A stretch of DNA of 46,006 nucleotides from Methylobacter sp. Its GTDB lineage: Bacteria; Pseudomonadota; Gammaproteobacteria; Methylococcales; Methylomonadaceae. Shown in pieces: positions 14,802 to 23,925 of this stretch (position 1 is the stretch's first letter; each line of letters opens with the position of its first letter). The notes under the pieces were generated by a model. The model did not search any database, was not told where the DNA came from, and saw only the letters and a list, made by a program, of their open reading frames with translations. The stretch lies in assembly GCF_030680395.1 (NCBI RefSeq), contig NZ_JAUXVR010000037.1, positions 1-46,006 on the forward strand, read 5' to 3'. The translations under genes were made by a program, and so were the position numbers.

Positions 14802-16613
14802 TTATCCCTTGGACGCTCTTTTACGCTCATTTTCAGTTAAAAACTTTTTGCGCAAGCGTATTGATTTTGGCGTGACCTCAACCAATTCATCTTCAGCAAT
14901 AAATTCCAGCGCTTGCTCCAGGGTCATTTTTTGAATTCTGGCCAGCACCAAACTTTCATCGGTACCCGATGCGCGAACGTTAGTCAGTGGTTTTGGTTTG
15001 CAGGGATTAACCGTTAAGTCATTGGTACGTGAATGCAGGCCAACTAACATGCCCTCATAAACTTCATCACCATTCACCAACAACAACTCGCCACGCTCCT
15101 GTAGCGGATGCAATGAATAAGTAACGGCTTTACCTGCAACCATTGAAATCAGCACGCCGCGCGAACGACTACCGACTTCGCCCGGTTTCATCGGACCGTA
15201 ATGATCGAATACATGGTACAACAGACCGGAACCGGAAGTAGCGGTCATAAACTCGGTTTGGAAACCGATCAAACCACGTGACGGCATCATGTATTCCAAA
15301 CGGATACGCCCCTTGCCGTCAGGAACCATATTGGTTAAATCACCTTTACGCTCACCCAGTTTTTCCATAATCGTACCCTGATGGATTTCTTCCACTTCAA
15401 TGGTGACCATTTCAAACGGTTCGCACTTTTTACCATCAATTTCTTTAAGAATAACTTCAGGACGCGATACGCCCATTTCAAAGCCTTCGCGGCGCATGTT
15501 TTCAATCAATACCGACAAATGCAACTCACCACGGCCTGATACTTTGAATTTATCAGGGTCTCCAGTATCTTCAACTTTTAGCGCGACGTTATGTTGCAAT
15601 TCTTTGTCTAATCTGTCGCGAATTTGGCGCGTAGTAACAAATTTACCTTCGCGTCCGGCAAACGGCGAGTTATTGACCTGAAAAGTCATGGTTACCGTCG
15701 GTTCATCAACCGACAGAGGTGTCATTGCTTCTACGCTATCGGGATGGCAGATGGTATCTGATATTTCGAGCTTCTCGATACCGGCAAAGGCAATAATATC
15801 GCCGGCGCGGGCCTCTTGAACTTCAACGCGATCCAAACCATGAAAGCCGTAAACCTGCAGCATACGACCTTTACGCTCGACACCTTCCCGATTGACAATA
15901 ACCAGCGGCATGTTGGGCTTTATAGTGCCGCGCTGAATCCGACCGATACCGATAACGCCAGTGTAGGTGTTGTAATCCAGACTGGACACCTGCATTTGGA
16001 AAGGGCCGTCCATATCGACGGCAGGCGGACTGACTTTGGAAACAATCGTCTCAAATAGCGGAGTCATATCGCCGCCGGTGATAGTGTGCTCTAAACCGGC
16101 ATAGCCATTGATTGCCGAGGCAAATACAATAGGAAAATCCAATTGTTCATCGGTTGCGCCCAAACGGTCGAATAAATCGAAAGTTTGATCGACAACCCAG
16201 TCCGGACGCGCGCCCGGACGGTCAATTTTATTAATAACTACAATCGGTTTCAAGCCCAAAGCAAACGCTTTTTGGGTCACAAATCGGGTTTGCGGCATAG
16301 GGCCGTCCACCGCATCGACCAGTAACAATACCGAATCAACCATCGATAATACCCGCTCCACTTCGCCGCCAAAGTCGGCATGGCCCGGGGTGTCGACGAT
16401 ATTGATATGATAGCCGTTCCAATCCAGTGCCGTATTTTTGGCCAGAATGGTAATGCCGCGCTCTTTTTCAATATCGTTAGAGTCCATAATGCGCTCAGTC
16501 ACTTTAGTATGAGCGGCAAACGTGCCTGACTGTTGCAATAATTTATCGACCAGGGTCGTTTTACCATGGTCAACGTGCGCAATAATTGCAATATTTCTTA
16601 ATTTTTCGATCAC
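14802..16613 (-). CDS. typA: Ribosome-associated translational GTPase TypA/BipA
   Basis: TypA (BipA) is an EF-G-like GTPase that binds 70S ribosomes and helps 50S assembly and stress growth. The 603-residue product matches the family length (607 in E. coli). The G domain carries [15 protein letters not shown], the switch region with [32 protein letters not shown], and [13 protein letters not shown]; domain III/V features include [21 protein letters not shown], and the C-terminal domain has [15 protein letters not shown] and [23 protein letters not shown]. The 183 bases upstream contain a GAATGCG hairpin (16650-16668) and probably the promoter. Confidence 0.97.
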   Translation of the reverse strand: MIEKLRNIAIIAHVDHGKTTLVDKLLQQSGTFAAHTKVTERIMDSNDIEKERGITILAKNTALDWNGYHINIVDTPGHADFGGEVERVLSMVDSVLLLVDAVDGPMPQTRFVTQKAFALGLKPIVVINKIDRPGARPDWVVDQTFDLFDRLGATDEQLDFPIVFASAINGYAGLEHTITGGDMTPLFETIVSKVSPPAVDMDGPFQMQVSSLDYNTYTGVIGIGRIQRGTIKPNMPLVIVNREGVERKGRMLQVYGFHGLDRVEVQEARAGDIIAFAGIEKLEISDTICHPDSVEAMTPLSVDEPTVTMTFQVNNSPFAGREGKFVTTRQIRDRLDKELQHNVALKVEDTGDPDKFKVSGRGELHLSVLIENMRREGFEMGVSRPEVILKEIDGKKCEPFEMVTIEVEEIHQGTIMEKLGERKGDLTNMVPDGKGRIRLEYMMPSRGLIGFQTEFMTATSGSGLLYHVFDHYGPMKPGEVGSRSRGVLISMVAGKAVTYSLHPLQERGELLLVNGDEVYEGMLVGLHSRTNDLTVNPCKPKPLTNVRASGTDESLVLARIQKMTLEQALEFIAEDELVEVTPKSIRLRKKFLTENERKRASKG

Positions 16614-16649
16614 TTTTATGTACTCTAAAGGTTTAAATAAACAAATGTA

Positions 16650-16668
16650 GAATGCGTTGTGCGCATTC
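16650..16668. promoter_or_regulatory. Small hairpin upstream of typA
   Basis: GAATGCG (16650-16656) pairs perfectly with CGCATTC (16662-16668) around a 5-base loop, followed on the plus strand by TTTT. It lies 37 bases before the typA start on the minus strand, so it would be in the leader of typA or at the end of the rhodanese transcript. The role is uncertain. Confidence 0.35.
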
Positions 16669-16796
16669 TTTTAAGCATGATGAGTGCGAAAGCACCCTAA
16701 TGGGTTAATTGCGGGGAAAGAAAGGACGACATGCCGTCATGACTGCTGTTTAGATTTTGTTGGACGCACCCTGCTTGGTCCAATTTGAATATAAGA

Positions 16797-17189
16797 TTAA
16801 CTCTGCTCCCAAGGCAAACCCTGAAAGCGCCAACCGCCAAGATTGCCCCGATGTTTGTGTTCATCCAAGGCTCCTTCAAAACCGTCGACAATATTAATCA
16901 GCAATTGATAACCGGCTTCTTCCAGCGCTTTTGCCGCATCCAACGAACGTTGGCCGCTACGACAAAGCAATAAAACAGGCGCATTACGATCGATTACAAT
17001 TTTTTTAACTTCGGCAACAAACTGTGAATTAACCTGCCAATCAGGCGCTTCCTTCCAGGGAATTGATATTGCTCCTGGAGGATGGCCTACAAAGGAATGT
17101 TCAACTTTTGTTCTTACATCCACTAATACGGCATCGGAATTATTTTGTAACAAATCCCATGCCTGTTGTGGATCCAAATTTTCTATCAT
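16797..17189 (-). CDS. Rhodanese-like domain protein
   Basis: A single-domain rhodanese of 130 residues, probably cytoplasmic, of the type that moves sulfane sulfur. The catalytic loop is LLLCRSGQRS with the persulfide cysteine at residue 76; a CR(S/T)GxR loop is typical of active members. Other marks are AVLVDVRTKVEHSFVGHPPGAISIPW and the C-terminal GGWRFQGLPWEQS found in this branch. It stands upstream of typA on the same strand; 28 bases before its start lies a dispersed repeat, and beyond that a broken methyltransferase gene in the same orientation, which may have been its operon partner. Confidence 0.9.
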   Translation of the reverse strand: MIENLDPQQAWDLLQNNSDAVLVDVRTKVEHSFVGHPPGAISIPWKEAPDWQVNSQFVAEVKKIVIDRNAPVLLLCRSGQRSLDAAKALEEAGYQLLINIVDGFEGALDEHKHRGNLGGWRFQGLPWEQS

Positions 17190-17217
17190 TTTGTTTAATC
17201 TCTAGGTGCGTTTTGGC

Positions 17218-17279
17218 GCTCTCGGCAACTGCTCCCTGCGTTGCTCTACCTCCCCCATCCATGGAGTCGTACCTCCTGC
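17218..17279. repeat. Dispersed repeat (family B), non-coding copy
   Basis: This 62-base block is the reverse complement of 9791-9852 with a single mismatch. It contains ACTGCTCCC (17228-17236) and CCATCCATGGAG (17255-17266), which also occur in cobS with nearly the same spacing. Here it sits between the rhodanese start and the methyltransferase relic and is not translated. Confidence 0.85.
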
Positions 17280-17364
17280 GTCCATGCGTCAAGGCTATTA
17301 GGTTACGGGCACGAAGCGCATCACTGTGATAAAACTATCAGCATCACTCTACGTTCAGTTCATT

Positions 17365-17545
17365 CTACGCCTCTGCTTTTTCTCGCATAAAAGTCCGATA
17401 AACCAACAATCCATCCGGCTTGTATTTGCCTATTATCTCATCCCCTAGGCCACGGTCAAGAAACCGACTCATGACAATGACGTCAAAACTGATTTTATAA
17501 ACCAACAATGGGTAAGTTTTTCTTGTCAGGTATTGATGCTTAGCC
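17365..17545 (-). pseudogene. Relic of a class I SAM-dependent methyltransferase
   Basis: On the minus strand an open stretch of about 60 codons ends in TAG at 17365-17367. It contains FDVIVMSRFLDRGLGDEII and then KPDGLLVYRTFMREK, which resembles the post-I region of TehB-like methyltransferases (pattern FDVIVVSxFLxR, PGGLLxYQTFT). The SAM-binding N-terminal half and the C-terminal part are missing; upstream frames are closed by stops. The rest of the gap 17190-17680 holds the family B repeat and unrecognised sequence. The call rests on one motif region and should be treated as likely, not certain. Confidence 0.55.
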
Positions 17546-17680
17546 CTTATCTACAGGGATGCGAGTGGGACATGAGCAGAAACGGAAGCATTACCTAAGC
17601 CGCATAAGCCGTTATATAACTCATCACAATAAATAAAATATCAGGCAATCACCGCCAAAATGCTCTGCCAATCGACTCTG

Positions 17681-18595
17681 TCATTCCATTACCGGCGGCA
17701 CAACACTAACCCGATGCTCCAGCCATTCCTGCAAAAAATCCATAAAGCTCCTCACTTTAGCGGACAAATACTTTCGATGCGGATATACCGCATGAACGTC
17801 CAAAGGCGGCGACGTATAATCTTCCAAAACAACTTGCAGCCTGCCCTTTTCAATATCCCGGCCCACGATATAAGTGGGTAACATCACCAGCCCTAAGCCG
17901 CTAATTGCCGCGATTCGTATCGGGTCCGCAACATTGGCCTGCATCCTTCCGGAAACATTTATCCCTGTGTATCCGGCTTCGCCTTTGAAAAGCCATTTAT
18001 TTCTCGGCGCAATGGCCCAATTAACCAGGCAGCTGTGATTTTCCAAATCTTCCGGGGTCTCGGGAATACCGTATTTGGCAAAATATTCCGGCGATCCGCA
18101 AACAACCAACGACGAACTGGCTAATTTCCGGGCAAACATACTGGTATCGTCCAAAGCCCCCAGAAAAATAGCAACATCAATCCCCTCATCGACCAAATCG
18201 CCGGGGCTGCTTTGTATAATCATCTCTATGGTTAAATCGGAATGTATTTTCAGAAATTCAGACACTGCATGAGCGATATGAGTCGAGCCGATTACCGGCG
18301 GTGCGCTGATTCTTAAAATTCCTCTGGGCTCAGTCTGCAGATGCGTTACCGCGGCTTCCATTTCATCAACCTCAAGCAATACTTGCTGACATCGCTCCAG
18401 ATAGGATGCACCCACGTCTGTCAGGCTTAAGCTGCGCGTAGTTCGGTTGAATAATCGCGTACCCAGCACACCCTCAAGATGCATGATATGTTTGGTTGCC
18501 ATGGCTCTGGAAATATCCAGGTCACGCGCACCGCCAGCAAAGCTTCCGGCCTTTGCGACGCGAACGAAAACGTTCATGCTGGTTAATTTATCCAT
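17681..18595 (-). CDS. LysR family transcriptional regulator
   Basis: A 304-residue LysR-type regulator. The N-terminal winged helix-turn-helix covers about residues 1-60, with MNVFVRVAKAGSFAGGARDLDISRAMATKHI and LGTRLFNRTTRSLSLTDVG. The co-inducer domain follows from about residue 90 (GILRISAPPVIG, then GSPEYFAKYG and GLGLVMLPTYIVG). It resembles the large branch with DsdC/PecT-like and CrgA-like members, but the effector cannot be guessed. No divergent target gene lies next to it; downstream is the methyltransferase relic, upstream the end of the polysaccharide locus. Confidence 0.92.
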   Translation of the reverse strand: MDKLTSMNVFVRVAKAGSFAGGARDLDISRAMATKHIMHLEGVLGTRLFNRTTRSLSLTDVGASYLERCQQVLLEVDEMEAAVTHLQTEPRGILRISAPPVIGSTHIAHAVSEFLKIHSDLTIEMIIQSSPGDLVDEGIDVAIFLGALDDTSMFARKLASSSLVVCGSPEYFAKYGIPETPEDLENHSCLVNWAIAPRNKWLFKGEAGYTGINVSGRMQANVADPIRIAAISGLGLVMLPTYIVGRDIEKGRLQVVLEDYTSPPLDVHAVYPHRKYLSAKVRSFMDFLQEWLEHRVSVVPPVME

Positions 18596-18733
18596 TGGGT
18601 TTTCTCTTTAAATCCTGAAAAGGATGACCGCTTTAACAAAGCCGATTGTTTCTTACAATTAAAATAATAAATTGATTATACGTCATATTGTATCCAACAA
18701 ATATCCTTGCATAGTTGACTACATAAATCGCTT

Positions 18734-20743
18734 TTATCCATTCACAAGCCGTCTATCTTCTTTCCACAACACGTCTTCAATTTCACACTGCGGTATAAAA
18801 CCTGTAACAGCATCGGCCAAAATACCCCTGACCCGCTCAAAATCATCGTCTTCTGTTGCTTGTTCCAGTATTGCCAGCATTTTCTCCAACTCGGCCCAGG
18901 GAATAACGTGCTCTTGTGCGCGCATAATTCTTGCATGATCGGTCTTTGAAACATTATCGCCAATCAATAGCTCTTCATACAGCTTTTCTCCAGGCCTTAA
19001 ACCTGTAAAGCTAATCTCGATATCGCCGTCGGGATGCTCTGCATCTTTGATTTCCAAGCCGCTCAAATGGATCATTCTCTTGGCTAAATCAACAATACGA
19101 ATAGCCTCACCCATATCCAGCACAAACACATCGCCGCCATGGCCCATTGCCCCCGCCTGAATAACCAACTGCGACGCTTCAGGTATGGTCATAAAATAGC
19201 GGATGATTCTTTCGTCGGTAACCGTTACCGGCCCGCCTCTTGCTATCTGCTCTTTAAACAACGGCACAACGGATCCGGAGGATCCTAGCACATTACCAAA
19301 CCGCACCATAGTAAAACGGGTTTTAGGATTATTAACAGCATTTAAACTGAGTGCCTGCAAAATCAGTTCAGCAAAGCGCTTGGTCGCGCCCATGGTATTG
19401 GTTGGTCTGACGGCCTTATCCGTTGAAATCAGCACAAAGGTTTCAACTTCAGCCTTTATCGCTGCTTGTGCCGCATACAAAGTTCCAAAGATATTGTTCC
19501 AGATCGCTTCGCCCGGGTTTCTTTCGACCATCGGCACATGTTTATAAGCCGCCGCATGATAGATTGTTTGCACCTTGAAAGTATTGCATATTTTTTCGCA
19601 ACGCTTAGCGTTCGTGACCGAACCTAATACAGGAATAAGCTTTATTTCCTCAGCAATGTTTATATCGCCGGCGATGGTGTGCATGCCGTCAGCCAGTCGG
19701 GAACCGGCGCGGCGTTTGGTTAACAGATGCTGCAACTCCTTTTCTATCGCATAAAGCGCAAACTCGCTTATTTCAAAAAGAATCAGCGAATTCGGCTGCA
19801 AGCGGATAATTTGCCGACAAAGCTCGGAGCCGATAGACCCTCCTGCGCCGGTTACCATCACCACTTTTCCGGCAATATTGGCATGCAGCAGCGATTGATC
19901 GGGCGCCACAGCGTCGCGCCCCAACAGGTCGGCAATATCAACCTCCTGTAATGCATCAACGGTGACTTTACCTTGGGCAATATCAGACAAACCGGGCATA
20001 GACATCACGTGAATGGCAAAAGGCTCTAATAACCGAATAATTTCACTTTTACGCGCCCGATTAGCCGATGGCATGGCCAGCAGAACATCAGAAACCTGAT
20101 GCCTTTCTATCAAGTACCTCAACGAGCCAAGGGGATAAATCCGAAGGCCGTTGACCTTTTGTTTTTGCAGCAATACGTCATCATCAATGAAAGCAATCGG
20201 CCTGAATTCACGCCCGTAGCTTAGGGCGGAAGCTAATTGTACGCCGGCGTTTCCCGCCCCATAAATCACCACATTTCTTTTGCTGTGGCTTTTTACACCC
20301 CGGCCTCCTCCCAGGTTTAAATAAACCTCTCCCAACCACCATCGCGCAAAAAAACGACTGCTGCCAACCAGTAGCATTATATTCAACCAGTTTAGCGGCA
20401 ACACCGTCCGGGGAACGCCTTTGATACCGGATTCATATAAGACAAACGCAAAAACCAGCGCATAAAGCGTAGTCGCCTGAATTATGGTCCATAACGCCCT
20501 GACCTCTATGTAACGAATAATCGCGCGATACAAACCCAGCTTAACAAAAATCGGTACTGCGATGGCAGGTGCCGCAGCAAACAGATACCATTCGTCGTCT
20601 TTAGGGATATACAGCTCTCCCCAGCGCAAAGAAAAAGCGGCCCAAAGGGCAAATATGGCAAAAAATACATCCGCACTAATAAGGATAAAGGCCTTCTTTT
20701 GTCGCGGAAGGAGGATAAACCAAGTGCGCGTGTGTGATCTCAT
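18734..20743 (-). CDS. WbpM/CapD-type nucleotide-sugar 4,6-dehydratase, membrane-bound
   Basis: A 669-residue enzyme of the WbpM/FlaA1-long family, which converts UDP-GlcNAc to the 4-keto-6-deoxy sugar used for QuiNAc or FucNAc. The N-terminal part (about 1-130) has four membrane helices; a CoA-binding-like Rossmann domain follows with VVIYGAGNAGVQLASAL near 165; the catalytic SDR half begins at VMVTGAGGSIGSELCRQI (about 295). The catalytic tyrosine is replaced by methionine in TMGATKR, the usual state of the long WbpM group. LISTDKAVRPTN and RPGEKLYEELL are intact. With the next two genes it forms the classic wbpM-wbpL-wbpV set that starts a lipid-linked O-antigen unit. Confidence 0.93.
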   Translation of the reverse strand: MRSHTRTWFILLPRQKKAFILISADVFFAIFALWAAFSLRWGELYIPKDDEWYLFAAAPAIAVPIFVKLGLYRAIIRYIEVRALWTIIQATTLYALVFAFVLYESGIKGVPRTVLPLNWLNIMLLVGSSRFFARWWLGEVYLNLGGGRGVKSHSKRNVVIYGAGNAGVQLASALSYGREFRPIAFIDDDVLLQKQKVNGLRIYPLGSLRYLIERHQVSDVLLAMPSANRARKSEIIRLLEPFAIHVMSMPGLSDIAQGKVTVDALQEVDIADLLGRDAVAPDQSLLHANIAGKVVMVTGAGGSIGSELCRQIIRLQPNSLILFEISEFALYAIEKELQHLLTKRRAGSRLADGMHTIAGDINIAEEIKLIPVLGSVTNAKRCEKICNTFKVQTIYHAAAYKHVPMVERNPGEAIWNNIFGTLYAAQAAIKAEVETFVLISTDKAVRPTNTMGATKRFAELILQALSLNAVNNPKTRFTMVRFGNVLGSSGSVVPLFKEQIARGGPVTVTDERIIRYFMTIPEASQLVIQAGAMGHGGDVFVLDMGEAIRIVDLAKRMIHLSGLEIKDAEHPDGDIEISFTGLRPGEKLYEELLIGDNVSKTDHARIMRAQEHVIPWAELEKMLAILEQATEDDDFERVRGILADAVTGFIPQCEIEDVLWKEDRRLVNG

Positions 20744-20848
20744 GAAACAATCCTGTCGTTTATCGCAATAATCAATTTTATTATACTCGATTGTGTAAGG
20801 ACTGATTTACCTGCACTCTGTGGATACTCGTCCTACATTTCAATAAGT

Positions 20849-21868
20849 TTATTGAGCCTGCCGATCACCCGCTTTATAACGATATGCCAACAACAATAAT
20901 GGAAAATACGCCACCATGAGACCCACAATGCCGTCCACTTTAGCCAATGCAACCAAGATGGCGACCGGCATCAACCAAAAAACATTAATAGCGCATACTG
21001 CCAATGTAACAGGACGATGAGCACCCAGGATGCGAGACGCATATTGGTAGGCATGGCTACGATGCGCCTCATAAAACTTCTCTCCCCGTAATACGCGGCG
21101 GCACAAGGTAACGGTTGCATCAACAATGAATACGCCCAGTAAAATCAACCACACCCACAATAACCGGGGCTCAATCCATGCCGCTTGCACAGAAAGCAGC
21201 GCCAGCATAATGCCCAAAAAACCGCTACCTGCATCTCCCATAAAAATACGGGCAGGCGGAAGATTCCAAAAAAGGAAGCCCAAAACGGCTACAGCCAGAA
21301 AAACCGGCGGCATCCAAGCGGTTGAATCCGGCGCAACCAGCCAGACCGCCAAAGCGCCGCTGCAACACACCGTAATCGCCTCAATACCGGCAAGGCCATC
21401 AATGCCATCCATGAAATTGTACAGATTGAGCAACCAAACTATATAAACCGCCGCACACACATACCCAAGCCATCCCAAATCCAGCAAATACCCAAAAGCA
21501 GTGAGCGGAGGAAAGCCACCCAGCCAATAAAGCCCCCAAACCGCAGCACCAAAATGTACCAATAAGCGCCGGCGCGCGGCAATATGTCCATGATCATCCA
21601 GAAAACCGGTTACCGCAACGGCGAATCCGGCGCCCCACAAGGCCAAACACGCCGGGGTAAAAAGCAAATCAAACTTGTTTAACAGGGGCAGAACAGCCAG
21701 AAGTGACACCACAATAGCGACACCGCCGCCGCGAGGCGTTGGCACCGAGTGTGAGCTGCGCTCATTAGGAATATCGATTAAGTTCTTCGCCAAGGCGTAC
21801 CGGCGCAAAAAACCGGTGAGCGCCCAAGACGCTACACTCGTTAGCAAAAGAAACCACCAAAAAATCAT
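20849..21868 (-). CDS. WbpL/WecA-type polyprenyl-phosphate sugar-1-phosphate transferase
   Basis: A 339-residue member of glycosyltransferase family 4 in the MraY/WecA sense, with about ten membrane helices. It transfers a HexNAc-1-phosphate (QuiNAc or FucNAc in WbpL) to undecaprenyl phosphate, starting repeat-unit assembly on the inner face of the cytoplasmic membrane. Marks are NERSSHSVPTPRGGG, the Mg-binding FLDDHGHIAARRRL, NLYNFMDGIDGLAG, FMGDAGSGFLG and the HRSHAYQ loop. It lies between the WbpM-like and the epimerase/reductase genes. Confidence 0.93.
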   Translation of the reverse strand: MIFWWFLLLTSVASWALTGFLRRYALAKNLIDIPNERSSHSVPTPRGGGVAIVVSLLAVLPLLNKFDLLFTPACLALWGAGFAVAVTGFLDDHGHIAARRRLLVHFGAAVWGLYWLGGFPPLTAFGYLLDLGWLGYVCAAVYIVWLLNLYNFMDGIDGLAGIEAITVCCSGALAVWLVAPDSTAWMPPVFLAVAVLGFLFWNLPPARIFMGDAGSGFLGIMLALLSVQAAWIEPRLLWVWLILLGVFIVDATVTLCRRVLRGEKFYEAHRSHAYQYASRILGAHRPVTLAVCAINVFWLMPVAILVALAKVDGIVGLMVAYFPLLLLAYRYKAGDRQAQ

Positions 21869-22058
21869 TTGTACCTCGTTTAGTAATTGACGACTGTATG
21901 AGTATTGATGCTGGAGCTATCGCCGAGACGACTCAGGATTAGTCGTCAAAACCGAAAATCCGATAATGCAGATTATTTCCGTGCGTTTACTGAGAATGGA
22001 TCCCGCAGGAAAGCATCGGAGTGAGAAACTGAATGCCTTAACTTGAATATTACAAAAA

Positions 22059-23027
22059 TTAAACAGCCTTTAATTTTTGTAAAAAATCTGCTGCCGTTCT
22101 CTTCAATGCATCATCGACACTCACAGGAGGCTGCCAACCCAACAGATCGCAGGTCTTGCTAATATCAACTTGAAGCGAATTACACAAACGTTGCGCCATA
22201 TCACGCCTACCCAACAATATAGCGGCGGCTTTTAGCACCCCGATAGGCATAGGAAACAGTTTGGCGGGCTTGCCCAATGCTTTACTCATACGTTGCAACA
22301 GTTCGGTAGTAGACAGATCCTCACCGTCCCCTGCCAAAAATGTCCGGTTAGCCGCTGCCGGATGCTCAATGCAGGTTACAATCAAATCGACCAAATTATC
22401 CAATGCAACAAAACTGCGCTTATTGTAAATCGCACCCAAAGGCAACGGGACACCTTTCTCAAGCCAACGCATCATGTCGTAAAAATTGGCTTTCACACCC
22501 GGCCCGTAGACCAGAGGGGGACGAATGATCACCACCTCCATGCCGGTTTCATCGGCCAATTGCCGTAACGACTCTTCGGCTTCGAGCTTTGAAATGCCGT
22601 AAGGATCAACCGGTACGGGTTGATCCTCAGTGGTATAAGGCCGCCCCAACGACGTACTTTCTCCATTTACCTTGATCGAACTGATAAAAATGAAGCGCTG
22701 CACACCTGCTTCAGCTGCTTGCCGGGCAAGATTCCAAGTACCTTCAACATTTACCTTATGCATCTCATCCAGCGGATCAACTGCATTATGTTTTGTTAAA
22801 TGCACACGTGCAGCAAGATGAACAACCACGTTTATATCGAGCAATGCATGGGTCCAGTCCGTTTCGCCATCTATAACGCCGATTGATGTGGTCTCAACAT
22901 TTTCGATTGGTAAATTATCAAAGCGCATCAATCGCACCGCCGCGCGAACGAATTGTCCTTGCCGAAGCAGCTCAGCGCAGAGCGATTTGCCAATAAAACC
23001 GTTAGCTCCCGATATCAAAACATTCAT
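22059..23027 (-). CDS. NAD-dependent epimerase/dehydratase, WbpV-like UDP-4-ketosugar reductase
   Basis: A 322-residue extended SDR. The nucleotide site GANGFIGKSL lies at residues 8-17, VVHLAARVH follows, and the catalytic pair is in SSIKVNG ... PYGISKLEAE (YxxxK). In similar clusters such enzymes (WbpV, WbpK) reduce the WbpM product to UDP-QuiNAc or UDP-FucNAc. The gap of 190 bases to the WbpL-type gene includes a GACGACT/AGTCGTC hairpin (21927-21947) but no gene. The exact stereochemistry of the product is not visible in sequence. Confidence 0.87.
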   Translation of the reverse strand: MNVLISGANGFIGKSLCAELLRQGQFVRAAVRLMRFDNLPIENVETTSIGVIDGETDWTHALLDINVVVHLAARVHLTKHNAVDPLDEMHKVNVEGTWNLARQAAEAGVQRFIFISSIKVNGESTSLGRPYTTEDQPVPVDPYGISKLEAEESLRQLADETGMEVVIIRPPLVYGPGVKANFYDMMRWLEKGVPLPLGAIYNKRSFVALDNLVDLIVTCIEHPAAANRTFLAGDGEDLSTTELLQRMSKALGKPAKLFPMPIGVLKAAAILLGRRDMAQRLCNSLQVDISKTCDLLGWQPPVSVDDALKRTAADFLQKLKAV

Positions 23028-23037
23028 ACGCCCGAAC

Positions 23038-23925
23038 TCACCGTATTAACTCTAACAATCGGATAGGGAGTTTCAACGCCAGAAATAACAAGTTGGTATA
23101 CAATCCATTCTCTTTGCAGGCCCTGACAATTTCACAATTCAGCTTTACACCCGTTATAAATCCGCTATTACTCAGCCCACCGGAACGCATAGTCACCATG
23201 ACCTTATCAATAAATGACCACGATATTTTTTGTTTGATTAGCAACCTGACCAGCATCTCAAAATCGGCAGCAATTTTATAGTTCGTTTTATACATCCCAC
23301 CTTCTTCATAACAAGACTTTTTACAATAAAAAGTAGGATGGGGAGGCATTACACCGATCCGCAGTAATACAGAATTAAGCTTGGCAACCCGATATTTCCT
23401 TAGTATTTTTTTAATATTTTTTTTGTCGACGATATTCAGGCCGGAAAAAACCGCATCTACTTTCGCCATACAAAACCTGTCTGCTATGACCTGCAAGGCA
23501 TTTTCATCGGAGAACATATCATCTGAATTTAGCATACCGACATACTCTCCCGAACAAAGCGATATGCCTTTGTTCATCGCATCGTAGATTCCGCCATCTT
23601 TCTCGCTAACCCAATAATCAATAATATGATCATGCTGCTTCAAAATATCAACCGTTGCATCACTGGAGCCACCATCAATAACGATATGTTCAATATTGTT
23701 ATAGCTCTGCTTCATGACGCTTTCTATTGTGTCCCGCAGCGTTTCCGCACCATTAAACACGACGGTAATCACCGTGATTAACGGCTTACCCGGCAATGAA
23801 TGTTTATAGATGCCTTGGGATCGTAACCCGCCCTCTTCCTTATGCGGTTGAGATGGACAGTTAAGTTTGCAGTCAGGATCATTGTTTATCGCAGAGTGTA
23901 CTGAAGCTGCAATTATCGTTTTCAA
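23038..23925 (-). CDS. Glycosyltransferase family 2
   Basis: A 295-residue GT-A enzyme that probably adds one sugar of the surface glycan on the cytoplasmic side. The domain starts near residue 50 with LITVITVVFNGAETL, followed by VIDGGSSDATVDILK, YDAMNKGISLCSGEYVGMLNSDD (the DXD equivalent being SDD) and a later PHPTFYCKKSCYEEGG. The 45-residue N-terminal extension before the domain is unusual, but the ATG overlaps the stop of the previous gene in ATGA, which supports this start. The lower GC content resembles other transferase genes in the locus. Confidence 0.88.
   Translation of the reverse strand: MKTIIAASVHSAINNDPDCKLNCPSQPHKEEGGLRSQGIYKHSLPGKPLITVITVVFNGAETLRDTIESVMKQSYNNIEHIVIDGGSSDATVDILKQHDHIIDYWVSEKDGGIYDAMNKGISLCSGEYVGMLNSDDMFSDENALQVIADRFCMAKVDAVFSGLNIVDKKNIKKILRKYRVAKLNSVLLRIGVMPPHPTFYCKKSCYEEGGMYKTNYKIAADFEMLVRLLIKQKISWSFIDKVMVTMRSGGLSNSGFITGVKLNCEIVRACKENGLYTNLLFLALKLPIRLLELIR

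Noticed and set aside
21927-21947. GACGACT/AGTCGTC hairpin as a terminator for the WbpV-like gene
   Set aside because: No T tract follows on the minus strand, and the stem is short; the evidence is too thin for a feature.
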